From the NCBI RefSeq assembly GCF_024168825.1, contig NZ_JALJWH010000001.1, positions 930,001 through 994,000 of the forward strand: a stretch of 64,000 nt of DNA. Reading direction: 5' to 3'. Below, piece after piece: positions 34,122-41,965 of this stretch. This DNA is from Paenarthrobacter sp. A20. GTDB lineage: Bacteria; Actinomycetota; Actinomycetes; Actinomycetales; Micrococcaceae. The translations under genes and the position numbers were made by a program. The notes below the pieces were generated by a model. That model saw only the letters and a program-made list of their open reading frames with translations, was not told the origin of the DNA and searched no databases. Numbering within the stretch: the first letter of the stretch is position 1; each line of letters starts with the position of its first letter.

Positions 34122-35498
34122 ATGCAGAATCTTGATCGCGACGTTGTGATCGTCGGTGCCGGGCCGTCAGGGTTGACGGCGGCACGCGAATTGAAAAAGG
34201 CCGGACTCAGCGTTGCTGTGCTCGAAGCACGCGACCGCGTGGGCGGCCGCACCTGGACCGACACCATCGACGGTGCAATGCTGGAGATCGGCGGCCAATG
34301 GGTTTCTCCGGACCAGACGGTCCTCATGGAGCTGCTGGACGAGCTCGGACTGAAAATGTACTCGCGCTACCGCGACGGTGAGTCGGTCTACATTGGCGAA
34401 GACGGCAAGCGCACGCAGTACACCGGTGACACTTTCCCGGTGAACGAGACCACCAAAGCCGAGATGGATAAGCTCGTCGCCATCCTGGACGGACTCGCCG
34501 CCGAGATTGGACCGACCGAGCCCTGGGCACACCCCAAGGCCCGGGAGCTGGACACCATCTCCTTCCACCACTGGCTCCGCCAGAACTCCAACGACGAGGA
34601 AGCCTGCAACAACATTGGCCTCTTCATCGCCGGTGGCATGCTCACCAAGCCTGCACACGCATTCTCCGCACTCCAGGCAGTGCTCATGGCCGCCTCCGCC
34701 GGATCCTTCAGCCACCTGACCGACGAAGACTTCATCCTGGACAAGCGCGTCATCGGCGGCATGCAGCAGGTTTCGCTGCTGCAGGCAGCCGAGCTGGGGG
34801 ATGACGTCATCCTCAACAGCCCGGTTCGCACCATCAAGTGGTCCGACAACAACGTCACGGTCATCTCAGAACAGGCAACTGTCAACGCGCGCTTTGTGAT
34901 CATGGCTGTGCCGCCGAACCTGTACTCCCGCGTCTCGTTCGATCCGCCGCTCCCGCGCCGCCAGCACCAGATGCACCAGCACCAGTCGCTGGGCCTGGTC
35001 ATCAAGGTCCACGCCGTCTACGACACTCCGTTCTGGCGTGAAGAAGGACTGTCCGGCACGGGCTTCAGCGCAGGCGCGCTGGTCCAGGAGGTCTACGACA
35101 ACACCAACCACGGCGATTCCCGCGGCACCTTGGTGGGCTTCGTGTCCGACGAAAAGGCCGACGCCGTGTTCGAGCTCAGTGCCGAGGACCGCAAGAAGGC
35201 CATCCTTGAGTCCATCGCCGGTTTCCTGGGCGACAAGGCCCTCACCCCGGAGGTCTACTACGAGTCCGACTGGGGCTCAGAGGAATGGACCCGCGGCGCC
35301 TACGCTTCCAGCTACGATCTGGGCGGCCTGCACCGCTACGGCAAGGACCAGCACGCGAACGTGGGACCGATCTACTGGTCCTCGTCCGACCTCGCCGCCG
35401 AAGGTTACCAGCACGTGGATGGCGCAGTCCGCATGGGACAGGCAACTGCCGCCCGCATTGTTGAGGCCAACAAGCTGACTGCTGTACCTGTCGCCTAA
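34122..35498 (+). CDS. puo: Putrescine oxidase (flavin amine oxidase)
   Basis: A 458-residue flavin monoamine oxidase. FAD motif VVIVGAGPSGLTAARELKK (9-27) with GGRTW at 41-45; substrate-domain segments GGQWVSPDQT, FIAGGMLTKPAHAFSALQ and RRQHQMHQHQSLGLVIK; the C-terminal flavin loop GYQHVDGAVRMGQATA. These match the Rhodococcus/Kocuria putrescine oxidases as I know them. It oxidises putrescine to 4-aminobutanal with H2O2 and NH3 release. It starts an operon with a universal stress protein and an APC permease. Confidence 0.9.
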   Translation: MQNLDRDVVIVGAGPSGLTAARELKKAGLSVAVLEARDRVGGRTWTDTIDGAMLEIGGQWVSPDQTVLMELLDELGLKMYSRYRDGESVYIGEDGKRTQYTGDTFPVNETTKAEMDKLVAILDGLAAEIGPTEPWAHPKARELDTISFHHWLRQNSNDEEACNNIGLFIAGGMLTKPAHAFSALQAVLMAASAGSFSHLTDEDFILDKRVIGGMQQVSLLQAAELGDDVILNSPVRTIKWSDNNVTVISEQATVNARFVIMAVPPNLYSRVSFDPPLPRRQHQMHQHQSLGLVIKVHAVYDTPFWREEGLSGTGFSAGALVQEVYDNTNHGDSRGTLVGFVSDEKADAVFELSAEDRKKAILESIAGFLGDKALTPEVYYESDWGSEEWTRGAYASSYDLGGLHRYGKDQHANVGPIYWSSSDLAAEGYQHVDGAVRMGQATAARIVEANKLTAVPVA

Positions 35499-35515
35499 CG
35501 CGATCAGCGCCAAAA

Positions 35516-35552
35516 CCGGCAGGCCGGGGGAGCTCCATCCCCGGCCTGCCGG
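35516..35552 (+). terminator. Intercistronic GC-rich hairpin after puo
   Basis: Perfect 14-base arms CCGGCAGGCCGGGG / CCCCGGCCTGCCGG with a 9-base loop, in the 106-base gap between puo and the stress-protein gene. There is no U run, so it may be an attenuator or mRNA stabiliser and not a full stop. Confidence 0.7.
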
Positions 35553-35604
35553 CTCCACTGTTTAAGCACCAAGCCGGTTTCAGCACCACCAGGAAAGGAC
35601 CACC

Positions 35605-36495
35605 ATGCGCTACGTAGTGGGCTACACCGCCAATGCGAGGGGGCACGACGCCGTTCACCTTGCCGTCGCGCTGGCCCGGAACCACGATGTCAGCCTGGAC
35701 CTGGTCCTGGTGGTCCCGGAAGACTCCCCATTCAACGCCGTCTACCCGCCTGAGGCCGGCTACAACGACATCCTCAACGAGCAAGCACAGCGCTGGCTGG
35801 ACGAGGGACTCGCGCTGGTTCCGGACGACGTCACTGCACGCGCCCACATCCGCCGCGGCGATTCAGAGGCGCAGGCCTTGATCGATGCCGCCGTGGAAAT
35901 GGACGCCGCGGTGCTGGTGATTGGCGCCACCAACAGCGGTCTTTTCAAGCGCTTCACGATCGGTTCCGTGGCGGGTTCGCTGCTCCACTCGTCGCCCGTT
36001 CCGGTCGCTTTGGCGCCCCAGGGTTACCACCGCACCGAGCCGATCACCCGCTTGAGCTGCGGTTTCGGGACGCGCCCGGGCGCTGACGAACTGCTCGACG
36101 TCGCCGTCGAGTCAGCCCGCGACCGGGGCCTCCCGCTGCGGCTCGTCTCCCTGTTGGCGCTCGACGGCGGTAACTCGCCGGGGTTGGCCGACGCCGCCTG
36201 GGTGCATGCCGCCGACCGGCTTGCCGCCGTCGGAAGTTCCGGTTCCGCCGACGCGACCGGTTCCGCTGACGCGGCAGATGTGCCTGAACCGGAGATCGTC
36301 GTCGCGCAGGGCCGCACCATCGAAGAAGCCGTTGACCGACTCGACTGGGAAGACGGCGAAATCCTGCTGATCGGATCCAGCCGCCTGGCCCAGCAGCGGG
36401 CCACCTTCCTGGGCACCACCGCAAACCGGATCCTGCGCGCCCTTCCCGTTCCCATGATCGTGGTCCCCCGCGACTACACGCGACAAAGCTCCTAG
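35605..36495 (+). CDS. Universal stress protein with two tandem USP domains
   Basis: A 296-residue protein. Domain 1 (1-140) ends with the nucleotide-binding loop VIGATNSGLFKRFTIGSVAGSLLHSSPVPV; domain 2 ends with LIGSSRLAQQRATFLGTTANRILRALPVPMIVVP. Both loops keep the G-x-G-x9-G(S/T) spacing for ATP binding. It lies between puo and the permease and often accompanies amino-acid/polyamine permeases, where it may regulate transport or handle oxidative stress from H2O2. The start follows AGGAAAGGACC. Confidence 0.9.
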   Translation: MRYVVGYTANARGHDAVHLAVALARNHDVSLDLVLVVPEDSPFNAVYPPEAGYNDILNEQAQRWLDEGLALVPDDVTARAHIRRGDSEAQALIDAAVEMDAAVLVIGATNSGLFKRFTIGSVAGSLLHSSPVPVALAPQGYHRTEPITRLSCGFGTRPGADELLDVAVESARDRGLPLRLVSLLALDGGNSPGLADAAWVHAADRLAAVGSSGSADATGSADAADVPEPEIVVAQGRTIEEAVDRLDWEDGEILLIGSSRLAQQRATFLGTTANRILRALPVPMIVVPRDYTRQSS

Positions 36496-36517
36496 AAATC
36501 GCCTGAGAGGCAAAACC

Positions 36518-38029
36518 ATGTCAACTGCACCAAAGACGGTCCAGTCGAAAGAATCGTCCCTAAGTGAAAAGGGGCTGAAAGCCGGATCGGTGGGCCTGAT
36601 CGGCGCCGTCGTGATCGGCGTTTCCTGCATCGCACCCGCCTATACCCTTACCGCGGCCCTTGGCCCTACCGTGTCCGAAGTTGGCGTGCACCTGCCTGCC
36701 ATCTTCCTGGTGGGATTCATCCCGATGTTGCTGGTGGCACTTGGCTACCGCGAACTGAACAACGCAATGCCCGACGCCGGCACCTCCTTCACGTGGGCGA
36801 CGCGCGCCTTTGGTCCTTGGATTGGTTGGATGGGTGGCTGGGGGCTGATCGCGGCCACGATCATTGTGCTCTCCAACCTGGCGGCCGTGGCGGTGGACTT
36901 CTTCTACTTGATGCTCGCCCAGATTTTCAGCAACCCGGAGTTGGGTGAGCTCAGCAAGATCCTGCCGCTGAACATCGCCACCACGCTGGTGTTCATTGCC
37001 TTGGCCTGTTGGATTTCCTACCGCGGCATGGAAACCACCAAAGGCGTGCAGTATGTCCTGGTGGCCTTCCAACTGTTGGTCTTGGGCTGGTTCGCGGTGT
37101 CAGCATTCGCACACGTGGCAAACGGGACGGCTTTCGATGCCACCGCTATCTCGCCCGACTGGTTCAACCCCTTCGCCGTCGACTCGTTCTCGTCGTTCGC
37201 CGCGGGTGTATCGCTCTCGATCTTCATTTACTGGGGCTGGGACGTCACCCTTACCATGAACGAGGAAACCAAGAATCCCGAGAAGACCCCGGGCCGCGCA
37301 GCGACCATCACCGTGCTGGTCATCGTGATCATCTACATGACTGTCGCGCTGGCCACCCTGTCCTTCGCCGGTGTTGGCGAGACGGGGCTGGGTGCCGGCA
37401 ACCCGGAGAACCAGTCCAGCATCTTCGCCGTGCTGGCAGGTCCGGTGATGGGCCCGTTCGCGATCCTCATGTCGCTGGCCATCCTGAGCAGCTCGGCCGC
37501 ATCGTTGCAGTCGACGTTCGTTTCCCCCGCCCGCACCATGCTGGCCATGGGCCACTACCGCGCCATCTCGCCCAAGTTCGGCAAGATCAGCCCCACCTAC
37601 AAGTCGCCCAGCTTCGCCACGATCGCCGCCGCGATTGCCGCTGCCGCCTTCTATGTGATCACCCGGACCGTCTCCGAGAATGCACTGTGGGACACCATCA
37701 CCGCCCTGGGCATGATGATCTGCTTCTACTACGGCATCACCGCGCTGGCCTGCGTCTGGTTCTTCCGGGCCGAGGCTTTCCGCGGTGCGCGGGCGTTCTT
37801 CTTCAAGTTCCTTGCACCGCTCGTTGGCGGTGTGATCCTGCTGGTCATGTTCGTGAAGACGGCTCTCGATTCCATGGACCCGGAGTACGGCTCGGGCTCG
37901 TCCGTGGGCGGCGTGGGCCTGGTGTTCGTCCTGGGAATGGGCGTGATCCTGCTGGGCGTAGTGGTCATGCTGGTGATGTACCGGCTGCGGCCCGAGTTCT
38001 TCAAGGGCAAGGTGCTGACCCGGGCCTAA
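36518..38029 (+). CDS. APC-family amino acid/polyamine permease
   Basis: A 503-residue transporter with 12 helices. The N-terminal IGAVVIGVSCIAPAYTLTAALGP carries the APC substrate-binding kink, followed by PDAGTSFTWATRAFGPWIGWMGGWGL. Helix 6 region: GVSLSIFIYWGWDVTLTMNEETKNPEKTPGRA. Operon context with putrescine oxidase makes putrescine the likely substrate. Its 3' end overlaps the convergent peptidase gene by 29 bases, a possible source of antisense interference. Confidence 0.88.
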   Translation: MSTAPKTVQSKESSLSEKGLKAGSVGLIGAVVIGVSCIAPAYTLTAALGPTVSEVGVHLPAIFLVGFIPMLLVALGYRELNNAMPDAGTSFTWATRAFGPWIGWMGGWGLIAATIIVLSNLAAVAVDFFYLMLAQIFSNPELGELSKILPLNIATTLVFIALACWISYRGMETTKGVQYVLVAFQLLVLGWFAVSAFAHVANGTAFDATAISPDWFNPFAVDSFSSFAAGVSLSIFIYWGWDVTLTMNEETKNPEKTPGRAATITVLVIVIIYMTVALATLSFAGVGETGLGAGNPENQSSIFAVLAGPVMGPFAILMSLAILSSSAASLQSTFVSPARTMLAMGHYRAISPKFGKISPTYKSPSFATIAAAIAAAAFYVITRTVSENALWDTITALGMMICFYYGITALACVWFFRAEAFRGARAFFFKFLAPLVGGVILLVMFVKTALDSMDPEYGSGSSVGGVGLVFVLGMGVILLGVVVMLVMYRLRPEFFKGKVLTRA

Positions 38030-39734
38030 CCTCCCGGGAAATGGACGCGGCGAATGCGAGCACGGCCGCGGAGAAGTCCAGCACGTCCGGCGCTGCCCGC
38101 TGGCCGTGACCGCCGCGGTCCTCGTGGAGCAGCCAAGCCCGGCCCCCGCGTCCGCGGATTCCGGTAACAACCTCGACGGCGGCACTGTTGTCCACGCGTT
38201 CGTCCCGCCCCAGGAGGCAGCACAGGAGGGGCGGTAGCGCGGTGGCGGAGTTGAGTCTGCCCAGCACGTGTACCGGCGAATAGGCTGCCCGATCATGGTC
38301 AGAGCACTCCCCGTCGGCGCCAAACTCGTGCAGCCATTGTTTCCCCAATCCATGGCGGTGAAGGTCCACGGTGTCCAGCAATGGAGCCACAGCCACCACT
38401 CCGCCGAATGAGGAGGGGGACAGGAGGGCTGCTGCCGTGACCACCAGGCCACCATGTGAGGCCCCGAAGGCCACGGTCTGGGCGGGCGTGGTCCACTGGG
38501 TATCGGCGAGGTAGCCGGCCACGTCAATGAGGTCCAGGATGGTCCGCATCTTCCGTGGACCCCGGCCCGCCTCATGCCAGTCCCGGCCCATTTCCCCGCC
38601 CCCACGTAATTGCGCAGCCACGTACACCCCGCCGCTCTCCAGCCACGCCGGCACGCTGGGTTCGGCCTCGGTCCTGTGCGTGACGCCGAAACCGCCGTAG
38701 CACGTGAGAATCAGGGGCAGTGGCCGCACCGGGAAGCCGTCTGGCCCAAGGTCTGAAGCCCGTGCGGAGATGACCAGGGGAATCTCGACGCCGTCACTCG
38801 CCAGGGCTGTGACCCCGCGGTGGACGATGTGGCGAGGGGAGTCTCTGGAGTTGTTGTTCGAGGGCGCCGGTTCGTCCACACAGAAGACCCCCGATGGACG
38901 TTCCGGGGAGGCCGTCTGGATCCAGAGATCAGTGGCATCTGCACGGGGTTGGGCGGCGAACGATGACACGTATTCTGCTGGGGATAGACGGTAGACCGGG
39001 CGGCTATCCAGCGTGACTGTAGTGCCGTGGTGGTCGGAGACCAGTTCTACACGGTTCCCGCAATCGGCTGCAGCCACGGTACGCCAGGCCCCGGACTCCA
39101 ACTCCCACTCTTTGGTGCCGGTCCTTGGGTTCTTCGCCGCGAGCCGCAGATTCGCCCCGGCGCGCGTCAGCGCGAGACGGCTGCCCGTGGTGTCGCCAAG
39201 ATCCGCCGGCAGCGGGAGCTCCTGTAAGTGATCTGAGCCGAGCGGGCAGCGCATGATCTTGTGGGATGGTGGCATGCCGGTCAAAACCCAGATTCCGCGC
39301 CCGTCTGGCTCCCAAACGGGCGCTGCGTACCAAGCCGTCGCCCCTGGGATGTGGACGGGTTGGGTCCCGGCAGCGAGGATCCAGGTTTCCGCCAGTTCGC
39401 TGGTGGAGGTGCTCAGCAAGGCTGCGATGCGCGTTCCGTCAGGGGAGATGGTGAATCCGCGGACGATGGTGCCCGGTGGCGTGGGGAGCCGGACACCGGG
39501 CGGAGCGGCCACCTCCAAGTGGGCCCGGCGAACATTCCAGGCATCCCGAAGCCCGGCCTCGGGTGCCAGATGCAAGGACGCAAACGCTTCGCCAGGCCCC
39601 CGCCAGAGAAAGGCCGCCTGTCCGCCGGCGAACTGGGGGAGCCCTTGGCGGGGTGTGGAGTCCCAGCGTTCCAGGAGGGAACGGAAATGCGGCCGAAGTC
39701 CCATGCCCGGAACAGCTTCCTCGATGGTGCTCAT
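38001..39734 (-). CDS. Prolyl-oligopeptidase-like S9 serine peptidase of the RiPP locus
   Basis: A 577-residue protein without signal peptide. The N-terminal part is a beta-propeller-like domain. The C-terminal alpha/beta hydrolase has the nucleophile in AFGASHGGLVVTAA (GxSxGG), Asp in GRDERVDNSAAV and His in DRGGHGQRAAP. The oxyanion/entry strand LPLILTCYGGFGVTH and GGVYVAAQLRGGGEMGRDWHEAGR are typical S9A/POP. It should cut short peptides after Pro or similar residues. It overlaps the beta-propeller gene by ATGA and shares the divergent metal-box promoter with the precursor peptide, so maturation or turnover of that peptide is the natural guess. Confidence 0.88.
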   Translation of the reverse strand: MSTIEEAVPGMGLRPHFRSLLERWDSTPRQGLPQFAGGQAAFLWRGPGEAFASLHLAPEAGLRDAWNVRRAHLEVAAPPGVRLPTPPGTIVRGFTISPDGTRIAALLSTSTSELAETWILAAGTQPVHIPGATAWYAAPVWEPDGRGIWVLTGMPPSHKIMRCPLGSDHLQELPLPADLGDTTGSRLALTRAGANLRLAAKNPRTGTKEWELESGAWRTVAAADCGNRVELVSDHHGTTVTLDSRPVYRLSPAEYVSSFAAQPRADATDLWIQTASPERPSGVFCVDEPAPSNNNSRDSPRHIVHRGVTALASDGVEIPLVISARASDLGPDGFPVRPLPLILTCYGGFGVTHRTEAEPSVPAWLESGGVYVAAQLRGGGEMGRDWHEAGRGPRKMRTILDLIDVAGYLADTQWTTPAQTVAFGASHGGLVVTAAALLSPSSFGGVVAVAPLLDTVDLHRHGLGKQWLHEFGADGECSDHDRAAYSPVHVLGRLNSATALPPLLCCLLGRDERVDNSAAVEVVTGIRGRGGRAWLLHEDRGGHGQRAAPDVLDFSAAVLAFAASISREVRPGSAPCP

Positions 39735-40954
39735 CGGCCCACCGTGTCGCCCGGCACCGCGTCCACAGCAGAGAGCCAGGCGAGGTGGCCGCCGTCGTGC
39801 AGGGGACTGCCCAAGGTGATGGTGCGCAGAGGGCTACCGGCCGCTGACGTGTCAACTACGTGAAGTTCGCCGTGCCCACCGCGGGTCACGGCGACCAGTT
39901 CCGAGGACGGCGAAGCGGCAATGGCTCGCCGTTCGGCGTTGTCCCAGGGTTCATGGCCGGGCCGTGGGGCGCCGTCCATGCGAGGGAGGTCCCACGTGCC
40001 CCGTAGCGTTGGAGAGCCCGCCTCCAGCGGTCCAAGGTGGTGCACCGAAAGCTCGTCACCCTCCGGATGGACGCGGGCGGTCGCGATGCCGGTGGCAGTC
40101 AGCGCGAAGCGGAAGACCAACCCGTGGCCCAGCGGTGTGGTCCGCGTCAGCCCGGTATCCACGTGGTGCACCCACAAAGTGTTGCCCCATTGCGCCCAGC
40201 CCCTGGGCTCCCCGCCGCCGTGGCGAAGAACGGCCACCAGGACACGCCGCCGCGGGCAGAAGCGCAGGAAGTAGGCGCGGCCGGGAGCATCCCACGCGAT
40301 AGCGCCAAGGGCCTCCGGCTGCGGCTTGCGGACGTCGAAGCGTTCCAGGCCCTGGCCCGTGGCCACGAACATGGTGCCCGTGACGGGATCCAAGGCGTCC
40401 CCATGGCCGTCGGGGGAGGCCTCGGCCCGCAGACCTTGCAGGGGCGGGCAGTGCACTCCTTCGGCCAGGATCCGCTGCACGCTGAAGGATTCGATGCCGC
40501 CGGGTTCACGGTGGCGGACGACGGCGGCAGGCCCCTCTGGCGTTTTGCCCACCACAACGCCAGGCTCCCCCGCCCTGGTGCGGATGCGGCGTGAGGTGGG
40601 TCCGCCGTCGGACTCCAGGTCCACAACCGTGAGGAGATCGCTCCAAGGTTCCCATGAGACACCAAGCCCGGTGGTGACGGCAATGAAGCGGCCCGACGGG
40701 TCGCAGGCCAGGTGCTCACCCGGGATGGCTACGGGAATGGTGCGGGGCGGGGTGTTGGTGAATGCATCGGCAATGACCAGGGCACCTCCGGCGTCATCAA
40801 CGAACGCGCATCGTCCGCCTCCCAACGGCAGGAATCCGGCGTGCTCCGCCAGGACCACGGAGTCCAGGCGGTGCTGGACTGCCCCGGTGACCGGATTCAG
40901 GAACTGTACGTTGCCCGCTTTTTGGTCGGCGACAACCAAAACTTCGGAGTTCAT
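39731..40954 (-). CDS. Beta-propeller protein, first gene of the leftward RiPP operon
   Basis: A 407-residue protein; ATG 40954 has AAGGGAGAG upstream. The frame could extend further up but would then run through the metal box and precursor gene. It contains repeated WD40/YVTN-like strands (LVVADQKAGNVQFLNPVTGAV, DLLTVVDLESDG, MFVATGQGLERFDVRKPQPEAL, LWVHHVDTGLTRTTPLGHG, ELVAVTRGGHGELHVVD). No catalytic residues or signal peptide are evident. It could present or chaperone the peptide, or bind the metallated product. The stop overlaps the peptidase start. Confidence 0.75.
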   Translation of the reverse strand: MNSEVLVVADQKAGNVQFLNPVTGAVQHRLDSVVLAEHAGFLPLGGGRCAFVDDAGGALVIADAFTNTPPRTIPVAIPGEHLACDPSGRFIAVTTGLGVSWEPWSDLLTVVDLESDGGPTSRRIRTRAGEPGVVVGKTPEGPAAVVRHREPGGIESFSVQRILAEGVHCPPLQGLRAEASPDGHGDALDPVTGTMFVATGQGLERFDVRKPQPEALGAIAWDAPGRAYFLRFCPRRRVLVAVLRHGGGEPRGWAQWGNTLWVHHVDTGLTRTTPLGHGLVFRFALTATGIATARVHPEGDELSVHHLGPLEAGSPTLRGTWDLPRMDGAPRPGHEPWDNAERRAIAASPSSELVAVTRGGHGELHVVDTSAAGSPLRTITLGSPLHDGGHLAWLSAVDAVPGDTVGR

Positions 40955-40975
40955 GGGCTCTCCCTTTCGCTTAAT

Positions 40976-41002
40976 TTGAGAATGGTTCTCATTAACTATA
41001 GT
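40976..41002 (+). promoter_or_regulatory. Promoter of the precursor operon
   Basis: TTGAGA (40976-40981) and TATAGT (40997-41002) with a 15-base spacer, 57 bases before the precursor start. The -35 lies inside the 7-1-7 palindrome, the usual arrangement for repression. Confidence 0.55.
40977..40991. promoter_or_regulatory. Fur/Zur-type 7-1-7 box at the divergent RiPP promoter
   Basis: TGAGAATGGTTCTCA is an inverted 7-1-7 repeat with one mismatch. It matches the layout of Fur-family sites and resembles actinobacterial Zur boxes (TGAAAATGATTTTCA). It is unlike the DtxR/IdeR iron box. It lies between the beta-propeller gene (start 40954) and the precursor (start 41059), so one bound repressor could shut both operons. 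Confidence 0.8.
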
Positions 41003-41058
41003 GTGACGTTGTCGCCGCAACAGCGGAGGCAACCACCACCACCGAAAGGAGACCAACC

Positions 41059-41160
41059 ATGGAAAAGACCACGGTTCTGGTTGAAGTTGAAGAGACCGAG
41101 CAGCTGGCACACCTGTCGGCAACACACTCGAATGCACTGGTCGAGAACCCGTTCGACTAG
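41059..41160 (+). CDS. Candidate RiPP precursor peptide, 33 residues
   Basis: A short open frame with an excellent ribosome site (AAAGGAG seven bases before ATG). The N-terminal half is acidic and helical (MEKTTVLVEVEETEQLA), a typical leader. The C-terminal part HLSATHSNALVENPFD has Ser20, Thr22 and Ser24 at alternate positions, flanked by His18 and His23; there is no Cys. These Ser/Thr residues could become oxazol(in)es by the downstream YcaO, E1-like and SagB proteins. It is the first gene after the metal box and is followed by a strong hairpin. No known peptide family is recognised. Leader cleavage site unknown. Confidence 0.8.
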   Translation: MEKTTVLVEVEETEQLAHLSATHSNALVENPFD

Positions 41161-41170
41161 TCACTAAGCC

Positions 41171-41202
41171 AGGGGGCGGGCGCGCCGGCGCGCCCGCCCC
41201 CT
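41171..41202 (+). terminator. Very strong hairpin between precursor and modification genes
   Basis: Two perfect 16-base arms (41171-41186, 41187-41202; core GGGGGCGGGCGCGCC) with no separate loop, starting 11 bases after the precursor stop. It probably acts as a partial terminator or stabiliser so that precursor mRNA exceeds enzyme mRNA. Confidence 0.85.
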
Positions 41203-41233
41203 TAGCTCCACCCCGCAACTTTCGGAAGGAACC

Positions 41234-41965
41234 ATGGGAACCGCAATAGACAGCTTTGACGTCGCGGGAAGATCAACCATCCGCAGCGGTGACGGCGCCT
41301 TCTTCCATCTCCCACCCTCGGCAGGCAGTGGCCAGCGCATGGCCGCGGACATCAGTGACGAACTGATGCAACGCCGCCAGGCTGGTGCGCGTCCCCTCCC
41401 CGGACGGGAGCGAATCGGGCTAATAGCCCCCAAACCCGTTGCGGCCGCACTCCTGCCCGTGTTCCACGAGGCCGGGGTGGACCTGACAGTGGGTGACGGT
41501 AAGGAGCCCGGCTCCGTAGGGCTACTCCTCCATCTGGCAGCCACTCCCGCCGATCGCAACCGCTTTGACGCACTGCCGGGGAGCCGAACAGCCGTGCTCC
41601 GCTTCTACGGAGAAGGCGACCTGGTCTTCGTAGATCCGCTGTCCCTCGAACCGGCAGACCCAACAGGGTGGCAGGTACTCCGGCGCAGGCTCGCAGCCTC
41701 ACCTGCCGCCGCCGAGCTGAGGGCCTGGCTGGAGACCCCCGCTGCTGCCGCGGACTTCACTCCCCAGGGCATAGCCATGGACCTGCTCACGGCCAGATTG
41801 CTCACCGTCATCACGGCTTGGCAAAGGAATTCACCGTCACTTGCCGCTCACCGGCGTACCCTCTGGCGGCTGGACTCCCTGACGTTGGCAGCCAGCGAAC
41901 ACCCCGTTCTGCCCTTCCCGGAACCCGCCAACCTGGGCGAGGGCTTGCGGGCTCCGCTGCGATGA
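41234..41965 (+). CDS. E1-like TOMM partner protein (cyclodehydratase C-type, degenerate)
   Basis: A 243-residue protein; ATG follows GGAAGGA. The central part reads like the remains of a ThiF/E1 Rossmann fold (RERIGLIAPKPVAAALLPVFHEAGVDLTV), then GSRTAVLRFYGEGDLVFVDPL, an Arg-rich helix LRRRLAASPAAAELRAW, and the C-terminal signature RRTLWRLDSLTLAASEHPVLPFPEP found in E1-like partners of azoline-forming YcaO proteins. The zinc cysteines of full E1 proteins are absent. It should bind the leader and present the peptide to YcaO. The assignment rests on pattern and context, so moderate certainty. Confidence 0.65.
   Translation: MGTAIDSFDVAGRSTIRSGDGAFFHLPPSAGSGQRMAADISDELMQRRQAGARPLPGRERIGLIAPKPVAAALLPVFHEAGVDLTVGDGKEPGSVGLLLHLAATPADRNRFDALPGSRTAVLRFYGEGDLVFVDPLSLEPADPTGWQVLRRRLAASPAAAELRAWLETPAAAADFTPQGIAMDLLTARLLTVITAWQRNSPSLAAHRRTLWRLDSLTLAASEHPVLPFPEPANLGEGLRAPLR

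Noticed and set aside
40955..41058. DtxR/IdeR iron box at the RiPP promoter
   Set aside because: No TTAGGTTAGGCTAACCTAA-like sequence is present; the only palindrome is the 7-1-7 Fur-family type.
39955..41218. Upstream extension of the beta-propeller frame to 41218
   Set aside because: It would run through the promoter, metal box and precursor gene on the opposite strand; ATG 40954 has a good ribosome site.
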